Shown here piece by piece: positions 42,324 to 51,651 of a DNA stretch of 64,000 nucleotides. Positions within the stretch are counted from its first letter, which is position 1; each line of letters begins with the position of its first letter. The position numbers and the translations under genes were made by a program. The stretch is from Bacteriovorax sp. MedPE-SWde (lineage in GTDB: Bacteria; Bdellovibrionota; Bacteriovoracia; Bacteriovoracales; Bacteriovoracaceae), in contig MPCU01000011.1 in NCBI GenBank assembly GCA_001874305.1, positions 62,001 through 126,000 of the forward strand, read 5' to 3'. Under the pieces are notes generated by a model. That model was not told where the DNA came from. It saw only the letters and a list, made by a program, of their open reading frames with translations, and searched no databases.

Positions 42324-43105
42324 GAAAATTACTCCTTAGTATTATAGTTATTCATCCAGTACTTGCACTAGACTTTAACCCTGTTTTTAAAGAGGTCTCA
42401 TCTGGAGATGCTATTCTTCCTGAAAAGAATCTACAGAGTGACTCTACGGTATTAAAAGTCAAAAAGTTTGAAATGATGAAAGCTGAAATTACTCAAAGTC
42501 AGTGGTTAAAGTTCATGCCTAATAATTCGGCTTACTTTAGTCGTAAAAAATATTGTCCAGACTCTTTTCGCTATAAGGGTATAAATAGATTATGCCCAGA
42601 TCTTCCAATGGAGAATGTTAACTTTCATCAGATAGAAGAGTTTATCGACAAGCTCAATAAATCATCTAAAAAGTACTATTACTCATTACCAAGTATTGCA
42701 GAATACCACCTCGCCTATTGGGGGGCAGTAAGGTCTAAAAACTATGAGAGAGAACTTAAAATAAAGATGGAGAAGTTTCACCGTGACTTATCTCAGCTTG
42801 TTCATCAAAGAAGAACACGTGCTGTTAACTCTGATATTAAGAGTAATAGTAAATTCTCATATCTTATTGGCAATGTCTGGGAATGGAGTCGTGACAAACT
42901 AGTATATGAACGACCAATGTACAAGTCCCCCTATATGAGAGACTCTGTCTTAAAAATAAAGAATAAGAAAGCACCTGTGAATGCTGCATTCTTTGGTGGA
43001 CACTTTGGTAGTGAGTATATGGTCAAAGAGTCTATAGTTGAAAGTGATCGCTTGGCCTGGGCGTCTAACATGCTAGGTTTTAGACTTATCAGACGTAGAA
43101 GGTAA
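42320..43105 (+). CDS. exported SUMF1/FGE-fold protein (second paralogue)
   Basis: A 261-residue precursor, signal peptide about 1-16. It is a paralogue of the previous gene (shared KKYC...RLCPDLPMENV, GNVWEWSRD, GFRLIRRRR). It too lacks the catalytic Cys pair. ATG overlaps the upstream stop by 4 bases. The doubled gene suggests two binding partners or a heterodimer. It is the last gene before a bidirectional terminator. Confidence 0.82.
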   Translation: MRKLLLSIIVIHPVLALDFNPVFKEVSSGDAILPEKNLQSDSTVLKVKKFEMMKAEITQSQWLKFMPNNSAYFSRKKYCPDSFRYKGINRLCPDLPMENVNFHQIEEFIDKLNKSSKKYYYSLPSIAEYHLAYWGAVRSKNYERELKIKMEKFHRDLSQLVHQRRTRAVNSDIKSNSKFSYLIGNVWEWSRDKLVYERPMYKSPYMRDSVLKIKNKKAPVNAAFFGGHFGSEYMVKESIVESDRLAWASNMLGFRLIRRRR

Positions 43106-43110
43106 AAAAA

Positions 43111-43130
43111 AGCATGCCCTAGGACATGCT
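43111..43130. terminator. bidirectional terminator
   Basis: AGCATG and CATGCT pair, with CC/GG inside. The plus side has CTTCTCATTTTT and the minus side TTTTTTT, so it ends both the SUMF1 operon and the convergent FG-GAP gene. Confidence 0.75.
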
Positions 43131-43157
43131 CTTCTCATTTTTAAATATACTTCTTTT

Positions 43158-45707
43158 TTATCTTTGAGAAATAGTATTAGAGTCAATCCCCTGTTCAATT
43201 AAATGAAATCCAGGTTTAACATCTTTCATAATAGTCTTTCTTCCAGCTGGCCAAAAGATAGTGATCTTATCTATCTTCTTACTCTTTCCCATTCCAATAT
43301 GAATGATTTTTTCAGACTGTGCTGTACCATTATTACCGATAAGCCCTCTATGAATAGTCTTATTACCAACCTCAGCAACAATACGAGCCCCAACAGCATC
43401 TTTGTTAGAGTATCTGGCCTTTAGCTTAAATACAGCAGACTTACCTTCCGTATTAATGTTTTTAAACATTTCAACTGTTGGAAACTTAGCATCAACAGAT
43501 CCAGGATCACCATTTCTTAGAATAAGATCTAGTTTTCCATCTCTATTCATATCCGTATAAGCTAGAATATAACCATCAGCTTCACTATCTACACCTTCAA
43601 GGTATGCAACATCAACAAAGTTACCATCGCCCATATTTCTATAGAGTCTGTTTCTTTGAAAACCTGCTAGTGATGGACGAATCCCTTTAGCTTTTTTAGA
43701 ACCAGAGTTTAGGATATCACCTTTATAGTGAGCAAGTATATCCATAATAGAAGACTGTGATTTAGATTGATACTTTAGTGAGTAAAGATCATCTTCATAT
43801 CTTCCATTTGCCATAGGCTTACCTGTTGTTTTAATCTCATCTTCAAAAATTCCACTTGAAGATGCTCTTACAAACATACTACCTAGATCTTGATTATTCT
43901 CTCTATCATTTCCTGACCAAAGTCCATTAGCAACATAGATATCAAGGAGACCATCATTATTGTAGTCAACGAATTCTACACCTGCGACACCTTCACCAAC
44001 GTTAAGTCCCTTAGCAGTTTCTGTATAACCACCACCTTTCTTACCCATGAAAAGTCTTAGACCTTTTTGGCCCACTGGAATTCTATTAACGTAATTCCAA
44101 TTTGCTTCACATGAGTTATTGATCCTAGCTGTTGCATGAAAATTAACATTTGTTACAGCGATATCAGTTATACCATCGTTATTAAGGTCACCTGTTGCAA
44201 TTCCCATTGCATAGTCCTCATTAATAACACCAAGTTTCTTGTTGGATTGAATGAACTCTCCATTTCCAAGGTTTTCATAAAGTGGACTTATATTACCTCT
44301 ATCGTCAGCAACGATTAAGTCCATATCTCCATCATTATCATAGTCAGTTGAAACAGCAGAGTGAGGATAGATATTGATATCAAATGAAGAGTCCTTTAGA
44401 GACTTCTTACTATTGTCAACAAAACCATCTTTCTTATTATTTAGGTAGATACCTTGAACTTGATAATTCTTATTAGACGTCACTCTCTCTTTTAGAGTCG
44501 TAAAGTCTTTTGCTCCAGGGAAACCAATATAGAAATCTAAGAAGCTATCGTTATTGTAGTCCGCCATAGCAACTGGCATAGCGTAACGACTTTGAAATCT
44601 CTTATCAAATATATTTGCCTGTCTTTTAAATTTTCCATCTTTATTCTTATAAAGAACAATATCAGATGAATTGGTCACATTCTCTTCACCTGGAGTAAAT
44701 CTTATAACCAATAAGTCACTATCACCAGTATTGTAAAAGTCTCCAAACACAGCGGACTTTACAAGAGTATGGTCATTTATTCCAAGAGCTTTATTATCTA
44801 CCTTATTAAAGCTGAAGTTCTTATCACCAGTTAAGAGCGTTGCATTTCCTGATGCTCCAACATACATATCGACGATGCCATCTTTATTAAAATCCTCAAT
44901 AGCTAGAGAGTAACCTCCCCTACGAATGGCCTCAGATCTTACATGAGTATCAATATTCATTGCTAGACCAGATTGCCTAGTAAGGTCTTTAAAAGAAGAG
45001 CCAGTACTTGTTATGTAATCAATATTTACAAACTCAAGAGAATCAATACTAAAGTTGTTTGACTTGTCTGAAGAAACAATTAATTTAAGACGACCATTTT
45101 GTTGTGCTTTCTTATCTGTCTTAGAAAGATATCTCATATCAAAGTTCATGAAGAGTTCAAGCTTTGAAAACTTAATTCCATTCTTTCTCATCTTCTTAGG
45201 AGAGAAGTATCTATCAACTACAACTTCAGAAAAATCTACTTTGGCCACATCGGAAAAGAGAGAAGAAAAGATCTCTGTAGCTTTCTTATTAGTAGATTTA
45301 ACAAAATTGAAACTTCTCTTCTCAGTATAGATATTACCAAAGCTCTTTTCAGTATGGGCCTTTGGCCTTCTAAGATCAGAGATTTGAATATTCTTTGATA
45401 AGAATGAAGATATAAGACTTGCATCCTTCTTAGAGAGTGCTTCTTTGATTCCCTTAACTACACTTCTTTCAACTTGAAGATAGAGTTGCTCATCAGCATC
45501 GCACAGAGAAGGTCCGATATCATCGAAGCTCTTAGGAAGTTGTTGGCTTACCGACTGGTTAGTAACAAGCTGAGACTGAATTCTATTTAAAGTCTTACTT
45601 GCACTTGAATAGTCCCCAAAACTTTCTGCTAAAACAGATGGAGATTGGGCCAAGAGAGCGAAAGACGAAAATATTAACGCCGATCTACACATTTTCTTCG
45701 AGTTCAT
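43158..45707 (-). CDS. large exported FG-GAP / UnbV (CRTAC1-like) protein
   Basis: An 849-residue precursor with signal peptide ending VLAE (about 1-27). At least six calcium-type DxNxDG repeats (DFNKDG, DYNNDS, DYDNDG, DLNNDG, DYNNDG, DMNRDG) form a beta-propeller, followed by a C-terminal ASPIC/UnbV domain (about 770-840, KIDKITIFWPAG). It probably binds Ca2+ and a partner on the surface. It is convergent with the DUF1501 operon; DUF1501, cytochrome and UnbV proteins often occur together in other phyla. Good Shine-Dalgarno AGGGA. Confidence 0.88.
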   Translation of the reverse strand: MNSKKMCRSALIFSSFALLAQSPSVLAESFGDYSSASKTLNRIQSQLVTNQSVSQQLPKSFDDIGPSLCDADEQLYLQVERSVVKGIKEALSKKDASLISSFLSKNIQISDLRRPKAHTEKSFGNIYTEKRSFNFVKSTNKKATEIFSSLFSDVAKVDFSEVVVDRYFSPKKMRKNGIKFSKLELFMNFDMRYLSKTDKKAQQNGRLKLIVSSDKSNNFSIDSLEFVNIDYITSTGSSFKDLTRQSGLAMNIDTHVRSEAIRRGGYSLAIEDFNKDGIVDMYVGASGNATLLTGDKNFSFNKVDNKALGINDHTLVKSAVFGDFYNTGDSDLLVIRFTPGEENVTNSSDIVLYKNKDGKFKRQANIFDKRFQSRYAMPVAMADYNNDSFLDFYIGFPGAKDFTTLKERVTSNKNYQVQGIYLNNKKDGFVDNSKKSLKDSSFDINIYPHSAVSTDYDNDGDMDLIVADDRGNISPLYENLGNGEFIQSNKKLGVINEDYAMGIATGDLNNDGITDIAVTNVNFHATARINNSCEANWNYVNRIPVGQKGLRLFMGKKGGGYTETAKGLNVGEGVAGVEFVDYNNDGLLDIYVANGLWSGNDRENNQDLGSMFVRASSSGIFEDEIKTTGKPMANGRYEDDLYSLKYQSKSQSSIMDILAHYKGDILNSGSKKAKGIRPSLAGFQRNRLYRNMGDGNFVDVAYLEGVDSEADGYILAYTDMNRDGKLDLILRNGDPGSVDAKFPTVEMFKNINTEGKSAVFKLKARYSNKDAVGARIVAEVGNKTIHRGLIGNNGTAQSEKIIHIGMGKSKKIDKITIFWPAGRKTIMKDVKPGFHLIEQGIDSNTISQR

Positions 45708-46071
45708 AATAATCCCTATTAAAAGTTATACTTAAGTTCTTCTATAAAAATAGATAGTTAAAAATGTTTCTTGTTGATATTTTCAAGGCAAATTGAAATT
45801 TAGTCAAATCGGTAAGAAAACACATGTAACATAGAGCTCATTAGAGTAGAAAGTTATCAATAATAACAGACACTTATAACAATTAAGAAATATTCGCATT
45901 TCAACGCCCAAATTCTAAAAAAACTTGATAAATAGTCCACAATTATGGTCGCTCCTAGGTCCTAGCTCTCTTGAGAGTTGTCAAAAATATCAACAACAAC
46001 TGTATATATTACAAGCGACATTGAGAGCGACACCTCTCTGGGATACTATGCAATGAATCAATGGAGAGAGA
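45708..46071. other. 364-base gap: divergent promoter region
   Basis: No gene of useful length is seen on either strand. It lies between two divergent exported-protein genes. A plausible plus-strand promoter is at 46021-46049. I see no riboswitch, tRNA or repeat. Confidence 0.6.
46021..46049 (+). promoter_or_regulatory. putative promoter of the DUF4105 gene
   Basis: TTGAGA (46021-46026) and TACTAT (46044-46049) are 17 bases apart. The leader to the ATG contains a GGAGAGAGA Shine-Dalgarno. Confidence 0.4.
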
Positions 46072-47883
46072 ATGAATATCAAACTGATACTAGTTACATC
46101 GATAATTGCCACTACTAGCTTTGCTGGCGACCTCTCTCAATTTACAGAAAAAACACTATCACTACTTCCTGCAAAAATGGCGAAAGTTGTTAAACGCAAG
46201 AAAGTATCTGTACGGTTTAAAGACCTCAATAAGAAATTTGGAAATGATTTACCTAACCCTTGTGAAACTAAGGGCTTCGTCTATGGAAAATATAGGCTTG
46301 GTAAGATAACTCTTGATAAGAGGTTTGAAGCTGTAATCACTAAAGGCGAAAGTAAAACTCAAGAGTTTCCTTGTAAGCAGAAGACATATTACAAATTGGC
46401 ACAAGCAACACTTCTTCACGAAGCATCACATGCCTTTGATAATAAATTCCTATGGTTAAAGAGATCATCAAATGACAAGTCTATTAGGGCCTTTGGATTT
46501 TGGGATGTAGAGGGAATAAAGAATAAGAACTTTAATACATATCATAAGAGATCCCCTGATCAGTATGAATATACAAAGAGAAAAGAATTCTTCGCAGTCA
46601 ACTTTGAATACTTTATTCTTGATCCAGAATACCAGTGTAGAAGACCAAACCTCTACAATTACTATAAGAATGAATTAAATCATACTCCATTTAAGAATGT
46701 TAATTGTGAAGTAAACAGAGTAATTAATTTCACTACAGATAATGGACTACATACAGTAAGTCTTGACCCTGACCTAATCAAAGAAGTCCAATTTCTCTTT
46801 GCTGCAGAAGGACCAAAGATGTTCAGTAAGTGGGGACATTCAATGTTCAAGCTTGTTGTTTGTAAAAATAAAAATGACACAATTGAGCAGTGTAGAAAGA
46901 ATACAAAAGGACATGTGGTTCTTAGCTTTCTTGCCTATATCGATGAAGTTGGAATTGATGGCCTTAAAGGTATTTTTGGAAAGTATCCTTCAAGAATGAT
47001 GGTCTCTGATATAAATAGCGTAAAGAGACAATATACAAGAGCAGAGTTTAGAAGTTTAAAATCTCTTCCTCTAAAGTTTAATAAAGATCAAAGAAAGAGA
47101 TTCCTTAATCATGTACTTAGAATTTACTGGGAATACGCAGGAAGATATTTTTTCTTCGCAAATAACTGCGCGGATGAAGCATACAAAGTTGTACAAGTAG
47201 CAATTAACGAAAGAAAGACTTATAAAGAAGATCTTATGACTCCCCTAGGACTCTACAAGAGACTTCTCAAAAAAGGCTTAACAGACGAGAGCATTCTAAA
47301 AGATAAGAAGAATGCAGCAGCTAGTGGCTTCTTCTACCCTAGTTTTGGAGACAAGCTCAATATTGTTTACGAGAAAGTTAAAACGAACTTTCCATCTACA
47401 GACTGGCCAAAGAAGGTTGAAGAGTATGCAAGACTTCACCCAGAAGATAGAAGAACAATACTGATTCACTTATTAAATCCAGAAAATACAAGTCCTAAGA
47501 AAGCACACCTCTATGGACTACTTGGAATAGAAGGACATGCTCAATACCTAGATGCTCAAATGGCAATGGCCAAAGTTAGTGATTTTAAAGCACTAGATGA
47601 GCTTGGAGATGAATATAAATTAATGCTTGAGGAAACAGTAGAGCTTAAGAATGTTTACCTCTATGGTGCGGCAAAAGAAGAAAGAGGATATGGCATTCCA
47701 CTTCTTAAAGACTTAAGAATGGATGACACGGTAATCAGAGAAGAAAGCGATACTCAGCGTGCAGAGATTATGGAAATCGTTAAGAGGGCCGTAATCGAGA
47801 ACAACCAAGAAGTTTTCAAAAGATATGACATGGCAAAAGAAAATATAAATTTAATTAAGACTACATTAAGAAATTCAAACTAA
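46072..47883 (+). CDS. exported HExxH domain joined to a DUF4105 (Lnb-like) domain
   Basis: A 603-residue precursor with signal peptide ending SFAG (1-18). The N-terminal domain (about 20-210) has LLHEASHAFD (HEASH 116-120) and KEFFAVNFEYF (Glu172 as possible third ligand), zinc-peptidase-like. The central part (about 225-400) is DUF4105/Lnb-like: SKWGHSMFK, then FFFANNCADE with an Asn-Cys pair. The third part is helical. Related bi-domain proteins are common in Bdellovibrionota. It was probably secreted or periplasmic. Good Shine-Dalgarno. Co-transcribed with the gene at 47918, 34 bases away. Confidence 0.8.
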   Translation: MNIKLILVTSIIATTSFAGDLSQFTEKTLSLLPAKMAKVVKRKKVSVRFKDLNKKFGNDLPNPCETKGFVYGKYRLGKITLDKRFEAVITKGESKTQEFPCKQKTYYKLAQATLLHEASHAFDNKFLWLKRSSNDKSIRAFGFWDVEGIKNKNFNTYHKRSPDQYEYTKRKEFFAVNFEYFILDPEYQCRRPNLYNYYKNELNHTPFKNVNCEVNRVINFTTDNGLHTVSLDPDLIKEVQFLFAAEGPKMFSKWGHSMFKLVVCKNKNDTIEQCRKNTKGHVVLSFLAYIDEVGIDGLKGIFGKYPSRMMVSDINSVKRQYTRAEFRSLKSLPLKFNKDQRKRFLNHVLRIYWEYAGRYFFFANNCADEAYKVVQVAINERKTYKEDLMTPLGLYKRLLKKGLTDESILKDKKNAAASGFFYPSFGDKLNIVYEKVKTNFPSTDWPKKVEEYARLHPEDRRTILIHLLNPENTSPKKAHLYGLLGIEGHAQYLDAQMAMAKVSDFKALDELGDEYKLMLEETVELKNVYLYGAAKEERGYGIPLLKDLRMDDTVIREESDTQRAEIMEIVKRAVIENNQEVFKRYDMAKENINLIKTTLRNSN

Positions 47884-47917
47884 TACCCTTAGAGGGGTTA
47901 AAAAGCGGAGAGGAATT

Positions 47918-48337
47918 ATGAAAAAGTTTTTAATTGTTACAGCAGTACTATTAACAGCAGCACAAGCTTATGCTCATACTCGTTATGAAAGAGTTTGTAG
48001 ATACCACACAAATAGATGGGGTGACGAAGTAAGAAGATGTAGAACAGAGGCAGTAGCTCATAGACATCACGATGGATATGCTGACGGTTTCTTTGATGGA
48101 ATGGTTTCATCATCATACCTTGTTCTTACAACTTCAGATATTTTTGATGGTTCTGATAAAGCAGATGCTCTAGAAAGTGAAATGACTCTTAACCTTGCCC
48201 TTATGGCAGAAGGTATTGAGACAGAGCTTAGCCAAGAGCTAAGAGAAATCGTTGAAGATGTAAAGGCTAACGACGAAACACTTGCAGAATCAAGTGATAG
48301 CGAAGTTCTTGATCTTATTCTTTCAACAAAGAACTAA
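47918..48337 (+). CDS. small exported protein, unknown function
   Basis: A 139-residue precursor with a clean signal peptide (cleavage after AYA, about 19). The mature N-terminus is His- and Arg-rich (HTRYERVCRYHTNRW, HRHHDG), the C-terminal half acidic. Two Cys may pair. Strong Shine-Dalgarno (GGAGAGGA). Probably in one operon with the DUF4105 gene. A terminator follows. Confidence 0.72.
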   Translation: MKKFLIVTAVLLTAAQAYAHTRYERVCRYHTNRWGDEVRRCRTEAVAHRHHDGYADGFFDGMVSSSYLVLTTSDIFDGSDKADALESEMTLNLALMAEGIETELSQELREIVEDVKANDETLAESSDSEVLDLILSTKN

Positions 48338-48353
48338 TAAAAATATAAGTGAG

Positions 48354-48379
48354 TGGGCCCCAACAATGGGCCCATTTAT
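48354..48379 (+). terminator. intrinsic terminator
   Basis: TGGGCCC (48354-48360) pairs with GGGCCCA (48368-48374), loop CAACAAT, then TTTATTT. It lies between convergent genes. Confidence 0.8.
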
Positions 48380-49362
48380 TTAACTATCATCCTTCTATAC
48401 TTCATTAACATTCTATAAGCTTCTCTAATTTCAAATATTGATTTAAAATCTGACTTCTCTTCTAAAGACTCTTTTATTTGTGGAAAGTGTGACAATATAG
48501 TCCTTTCAAGATCAATCATAGAATCAATCATTCTTCTCATCTTTCCTTGTTCAAGAGCACTAATGACTGAAGAGATCATTTCAAAGTATCGAAGGGGCTT
48601 TTCTAAAAAGAAAATATTCTTATCCAGCAAAATACTTTCAAATGTATCTTTTGAAATATCTGAAGTCATAAATATAGTTGGTATATTCTTTTTCCTGACA
48701 TGTTGATTATAAACATCTACTCCCTTTACCGATTCAAGATGGTAGTCCATCATAATAAGATCTGGCTTAATATCTGCTAAAGTGGATACAAAACGATCTG
48801 GGGATGAAAAAGTCATAACAACCATATTAAGATTAGAGAAAGATTCTTTTATAGACTTTAGGATATCTCTTTCATCATCTAGAACAAAGACAACACCAAC
48901 ATCTTCAGGAATAATACTGCTATCGACCTTTTCATAAGTTGTATCCTTAAATGACGTATCTCCATCCACGATATCACTTACAATTGCCCTTACATCTTTT
49001 CTCTTTACTTCTTTTCCAAGGGACTCAATTTGCTTTAGAAGATGATCGTCATAGCAGTCCATCTCATCAAGAAAGTGCTGTTCAATAGAATTAATACTAA
49101 TTAAATAAACATCAACATATTCCTGAATATAATCAATTTCAAAGGCCAGGAACTTCGTCTCTAGGTGATGTACAAACTCTCCTAATTGGTCAAAGCCAAT
49201 CATTTGCATCGTTCCTTTTAGGTTATGTAACAACCTCATTATCTCTTTGGAGTTTGAATTTTCACATGTTCTTTCAAGGCTTATTAAAAGCTCAGCAAGA
49301 CGACTAAACGTATCAAGGATTTCACCTTTATCTTCTGAAGAAATTTCTATTAAATTACTCAT
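48376..49362 (-). CDS. Hpt-domain plus receiver-domain signalling protein
   Basis: A 328-residue protein: N-terminal Hpt domain (about 5-100) with the phospho-His in LLHNLKGT, and C-terminal receiver (about 170-290) with DD, phospho-Asp in MMDYHL, Thr in FMTSD and Lys in LEKPL. It should sit in a phosphorelay with the kinase encoded upstream. The start is at ATG 49362, preceded by GGGAAGG; it overlaps the kinase stop by 8 bases. No DNA-binding domain. Confidence 0.85.
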   Translation of the reverse strand: MSNLIEISSEDKGEILDTFSRLAELLISLERTCENSNSKEIMRLLHNLKGTMQMIGFDQLGEFVHHLETKFLAFEIDYIQEYVDVYLISINSIEQHFLDEMDCYDDHLLKQIESLGKEVKRKDVRAIVSDIVDGDTSFKDTTYEKVDSSIIPEDVGVVFVLDDERDILKSIKESFSNLNMVVMTFSSPDRFVSTLADIKPDLIMMDYHLESVKGVDVYNQHVRKKNIPTIFMTSDISKDTFESILLDKNIFFLEKPLRYFEMISSVISALEQGKMRRMIDSMIDLERTILSHFPQIKESLEEKSDFKSIFEIREAYRMLMKYRRMIVK

Positions 49363-50728
49363 TTGCCTTCCCATTATTAAGTCTAAGTATAAAGTCTTTC
49401 TTTTGGCAGATCTGCTCTAGAGTAAGATCGCCTCCCATTTTTTGTGCCATATCCTTAGATATAGACAAACCTATGCCTGTCCCCATATCCTCAGATTTTG
49501 TCGTAAAGAACTCTTGAAAAATTTCCTTTTTAATTAAGTCATTAATCAGTTGGCCATTATCACGAACGATAATTTCTAAATAGTCTTCGTGTTGCTTAGT
49601 TAGAACCTGAATTTGAGCATCTGATGAAAATCGAACAGCATCAAAAGCGTTACTAATAAGGTTTATGAGGATTTGAACAACATAATCGTAGTTCGCATAA
49701 GCTGATATAGAGTTGGCCTTAAAAATTAAACTTACTTTTTCTTCTTTTGATCTCATCGAAAAAATTGAACTCAAATGATCAAAGACATCACCAACATTAA
49801 AGCTTGTTAAGTTAGAAGTTTGACTTTTTCTTGATCCTCTTAAAATAGACTCTGCAATAGTTTCAATTCTTTTGATATTTTTTTCAATAAGACTACCGGC
49901 TTCTCTCTCTTTATCAGACTCTCCCATAATCTTCATTCTTGTTGCAACGGTGCTTATGACACATAAGGGATTATTTATCTCGTGAGATAAACGTGCAGCA
50001 ACCTTACCAATACTTGCAAGTTGAAATTGACGTTCTAACTTCTTTCTAAAATTATTCTTTATTTCTGTTATATCCTGGGAGATTGAAACAAAGTATTGAA
50101 AGCGGTCAAACTCATCAAAGACAGGAACAATAGTAGTATCTAGCCAAAAGTAATTACCGAGCTTACCTACATTTCTAATCTCTTCTTGAAATATATTACC
50201 TTTGAGGACTTTTCTCCACAGATCCTTCCAAAACTCTTTACTATGGAAACCAGAGTTTAAAATCTTTACAGGACTTAAGAGTATTTCATCTTGAGAATAA
50301 CCAGAAACCTCCAAGAACCTCTCATTAACTTCCGTTATTCTTCCTTGTTTATTAATTACCATTAAAACGGCATGCTTATCTATTGCCTTTTTAAACATCC
50401 CTAGTGTTCGGTTCTCTCTAAGGAGGGCCTCTATACTTCCTTGCCCGTTTTTCTTTTTTAAGATTGAAAGGCCCGATAGTTCATCATCATCATCAAATAA
50501 TGGTGAAATAAAAATATCAAAATGATTGCGACGGTGATCCTGAAAATCAAAAGAGAATGGACTCCAGTTCTCTTTCCTTAAATAGAGTTTGATTTTTGTA
50601 TATAGAAACACATCGAATTCACGATCACCTGATTCGAGTTTCTTAAATAGTTTTCCCTCATGTATGTCCAACCTAAACAACTCTAATTGATTGTTTTTCA
50701 CGTCAATATTCTTTGCCAATTTTTCCAT
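49355..50728 (-). CDS. PAS-domain sensor histidine kinase
   Basis: A 457-residue soluble kinase. PAS domain about 110-225 (VINKQGRITEVNERFLEVSGY), dimerisation helix with HEINNPL (about 250), and an ATPase domain with LINLISNAFDAV, DNGQ and TGIGLSIS. No transmembrane helices, so it senses a cytoplasmic signal. Its stop overlaps the Hpt-receiver gene, giving a kinase to receiver and Hpt relay. Good Shine-Dalgarno. Divergent from the XRE-PAS regulator. Confidence 0.92.
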   Translation of the reverse strand: MEKLAKNIDVKNNQLELFRLDIHEGKLFKKLESGDREFDVFLYTKIKLYLRKENWSPFSFDFQDHRRNHFDIFISPLFDDDDELSGLSILKKKNGQGSIEALLRENRTLGMFKKAIDKHAVLMVINKQGRITEVNERFLEVSGYSQDEILLSPVKILNSGFHSKEFWKDLWRKVLKGNIFQEEIRNVGKLGNYFWLDTTIVPVFDEFDRFQYFVSISQDITEIKNNFRKKLERQFQLASIGKVAARLSHEINNPLCVISTVATRMKIMGESDKEREAGSLIEKNIKRIETIAESILRGSRKSQTSNLTSFNVGDVFDHLSSIFSMRSKEEKVSLIFKANSISAYANYDYVVQILINLISNAFDAVRFSSDAQIQVLTKQHEDYLEIIVRDNGQLINDLIKKEIFQEFFTTKSEDMGTGIGLSISKDMAQKMGGDLTLEQICQKKDFILRLNNGKANE

Positions 50729-50922
50729 AGCATCCCACCTTGCTTGCTATAGTATCGACTGAAATTTTATTTAGTATACGAGGGTCTAATTCATTAAAAT
50801 CACAATTACGTGGTCCTTGCCACGTACATAAATCACTATTTTTTGCAATTATTTATCATATAGATTTAAAGTTATTAGTAACTTATAAAGTTTATAACTA
50901 AGAAACCTCAAGAGGAAAAAGT

Positions 50923-51648
50923 ATGTATCGTACAGACTTTTCAAGAATCATAAAGGCCAAGAGATCTGAGCTCAAGATTGGTCAGGTTGATATGGCAGCA
51001 CTCCTCGATATAAGCTACCGTCACTACCAAGATATAGAGACAGGTAAAATAAATTTACGTCTCGATACTATTGTAAAAATATCAGAGAAATTAAATATTC
51101 ACTTCTGCATTCAAAATGGAAGAATTCATGAAGGCCTTAAAAGTGGCGAGATGACTGATCTTCAATTAATAAATCAGGTCTCAACACAAATGGAAATAGG
51201 TGTAGCAATATTTAATAAAGATACTTCTTATTTCTTTATTAATGATTTTCTTGCACAAATAAACAGCGTCCCTCCTAAGAATCACTCTGGAAAGAAAATT
51301 TCAGATATCGTTCCAGAGATTGCAGTTAAGCTAGAATTGTCCATTCATAAATGTATAAATGACAAGGAAGTAATCTTTAAAGAGATTTCAGGGCTTGTTC
51401 CAAGGGATCTCTTCGAGACACATTATCAGGTAGCGATGATTCCCTATGATGAAGATAAAGTCCTTATGCTAGTTAAAGATAGAACACTCTATAAGGCCGC
51501 TCATGAGAGCTTTAAAGAATTATCAACAAAGCTCAAGTTACAAATATCGATTCCTTCTATGGAAATACCTCTAAGAAAAATGGACAGGGATGCAGCTCTT
51601 GGTAATTGGGATTTTTTAAAAACACTACTCATGCAACTCTACCGTTAA
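50923..51648 (+). CDS. XRE-family regulator with PAS-like domain
   Basis: A 241-residue protein. Helix-turn-helix XRE domain at about 6-66 (IGQVDMAALLDISYRHYQDIE), then a PAS-like sensor domain (about 85-190) with FNKDTSYFFINDF. It may sense a small molecule or redox state. Its start lies 195 bases from the divergent histidine kinase, so it may regulate or share a pathway with it (inference). Strong Shine-Dalgarno. Confidence 0.85.
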   Translation: MYRTDFSRIIKAKRSELKIGQVDMAALLDISYRHYQDIETGKINLRLDTIVKISEKLNIHFCIQNGRIHEGLKSGEMTDLQLINQVSTQMEIGVAIFNKDTSYFFINDFLAQINSVPPKNHSGKKISDIVPEIAVKLELSIHKCINDKEVIFKEISGLVPRDLFETHYQVAMIPYDEDKVLMLVKDRTLYKAAHESFKELSTKLKLQISIPSMEIPLRKMDRDAALGNWDFLKTLLMQLYR

Positions 51649-51651
51649 GCT

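Noticed and set aside
41535-43105. true formylglycine-generating enzymes activating a sulfatase
   Set aside because: Both lack the C-terminal catalytic cysteines, and the DUF1501 protein has no CxPxR motif.
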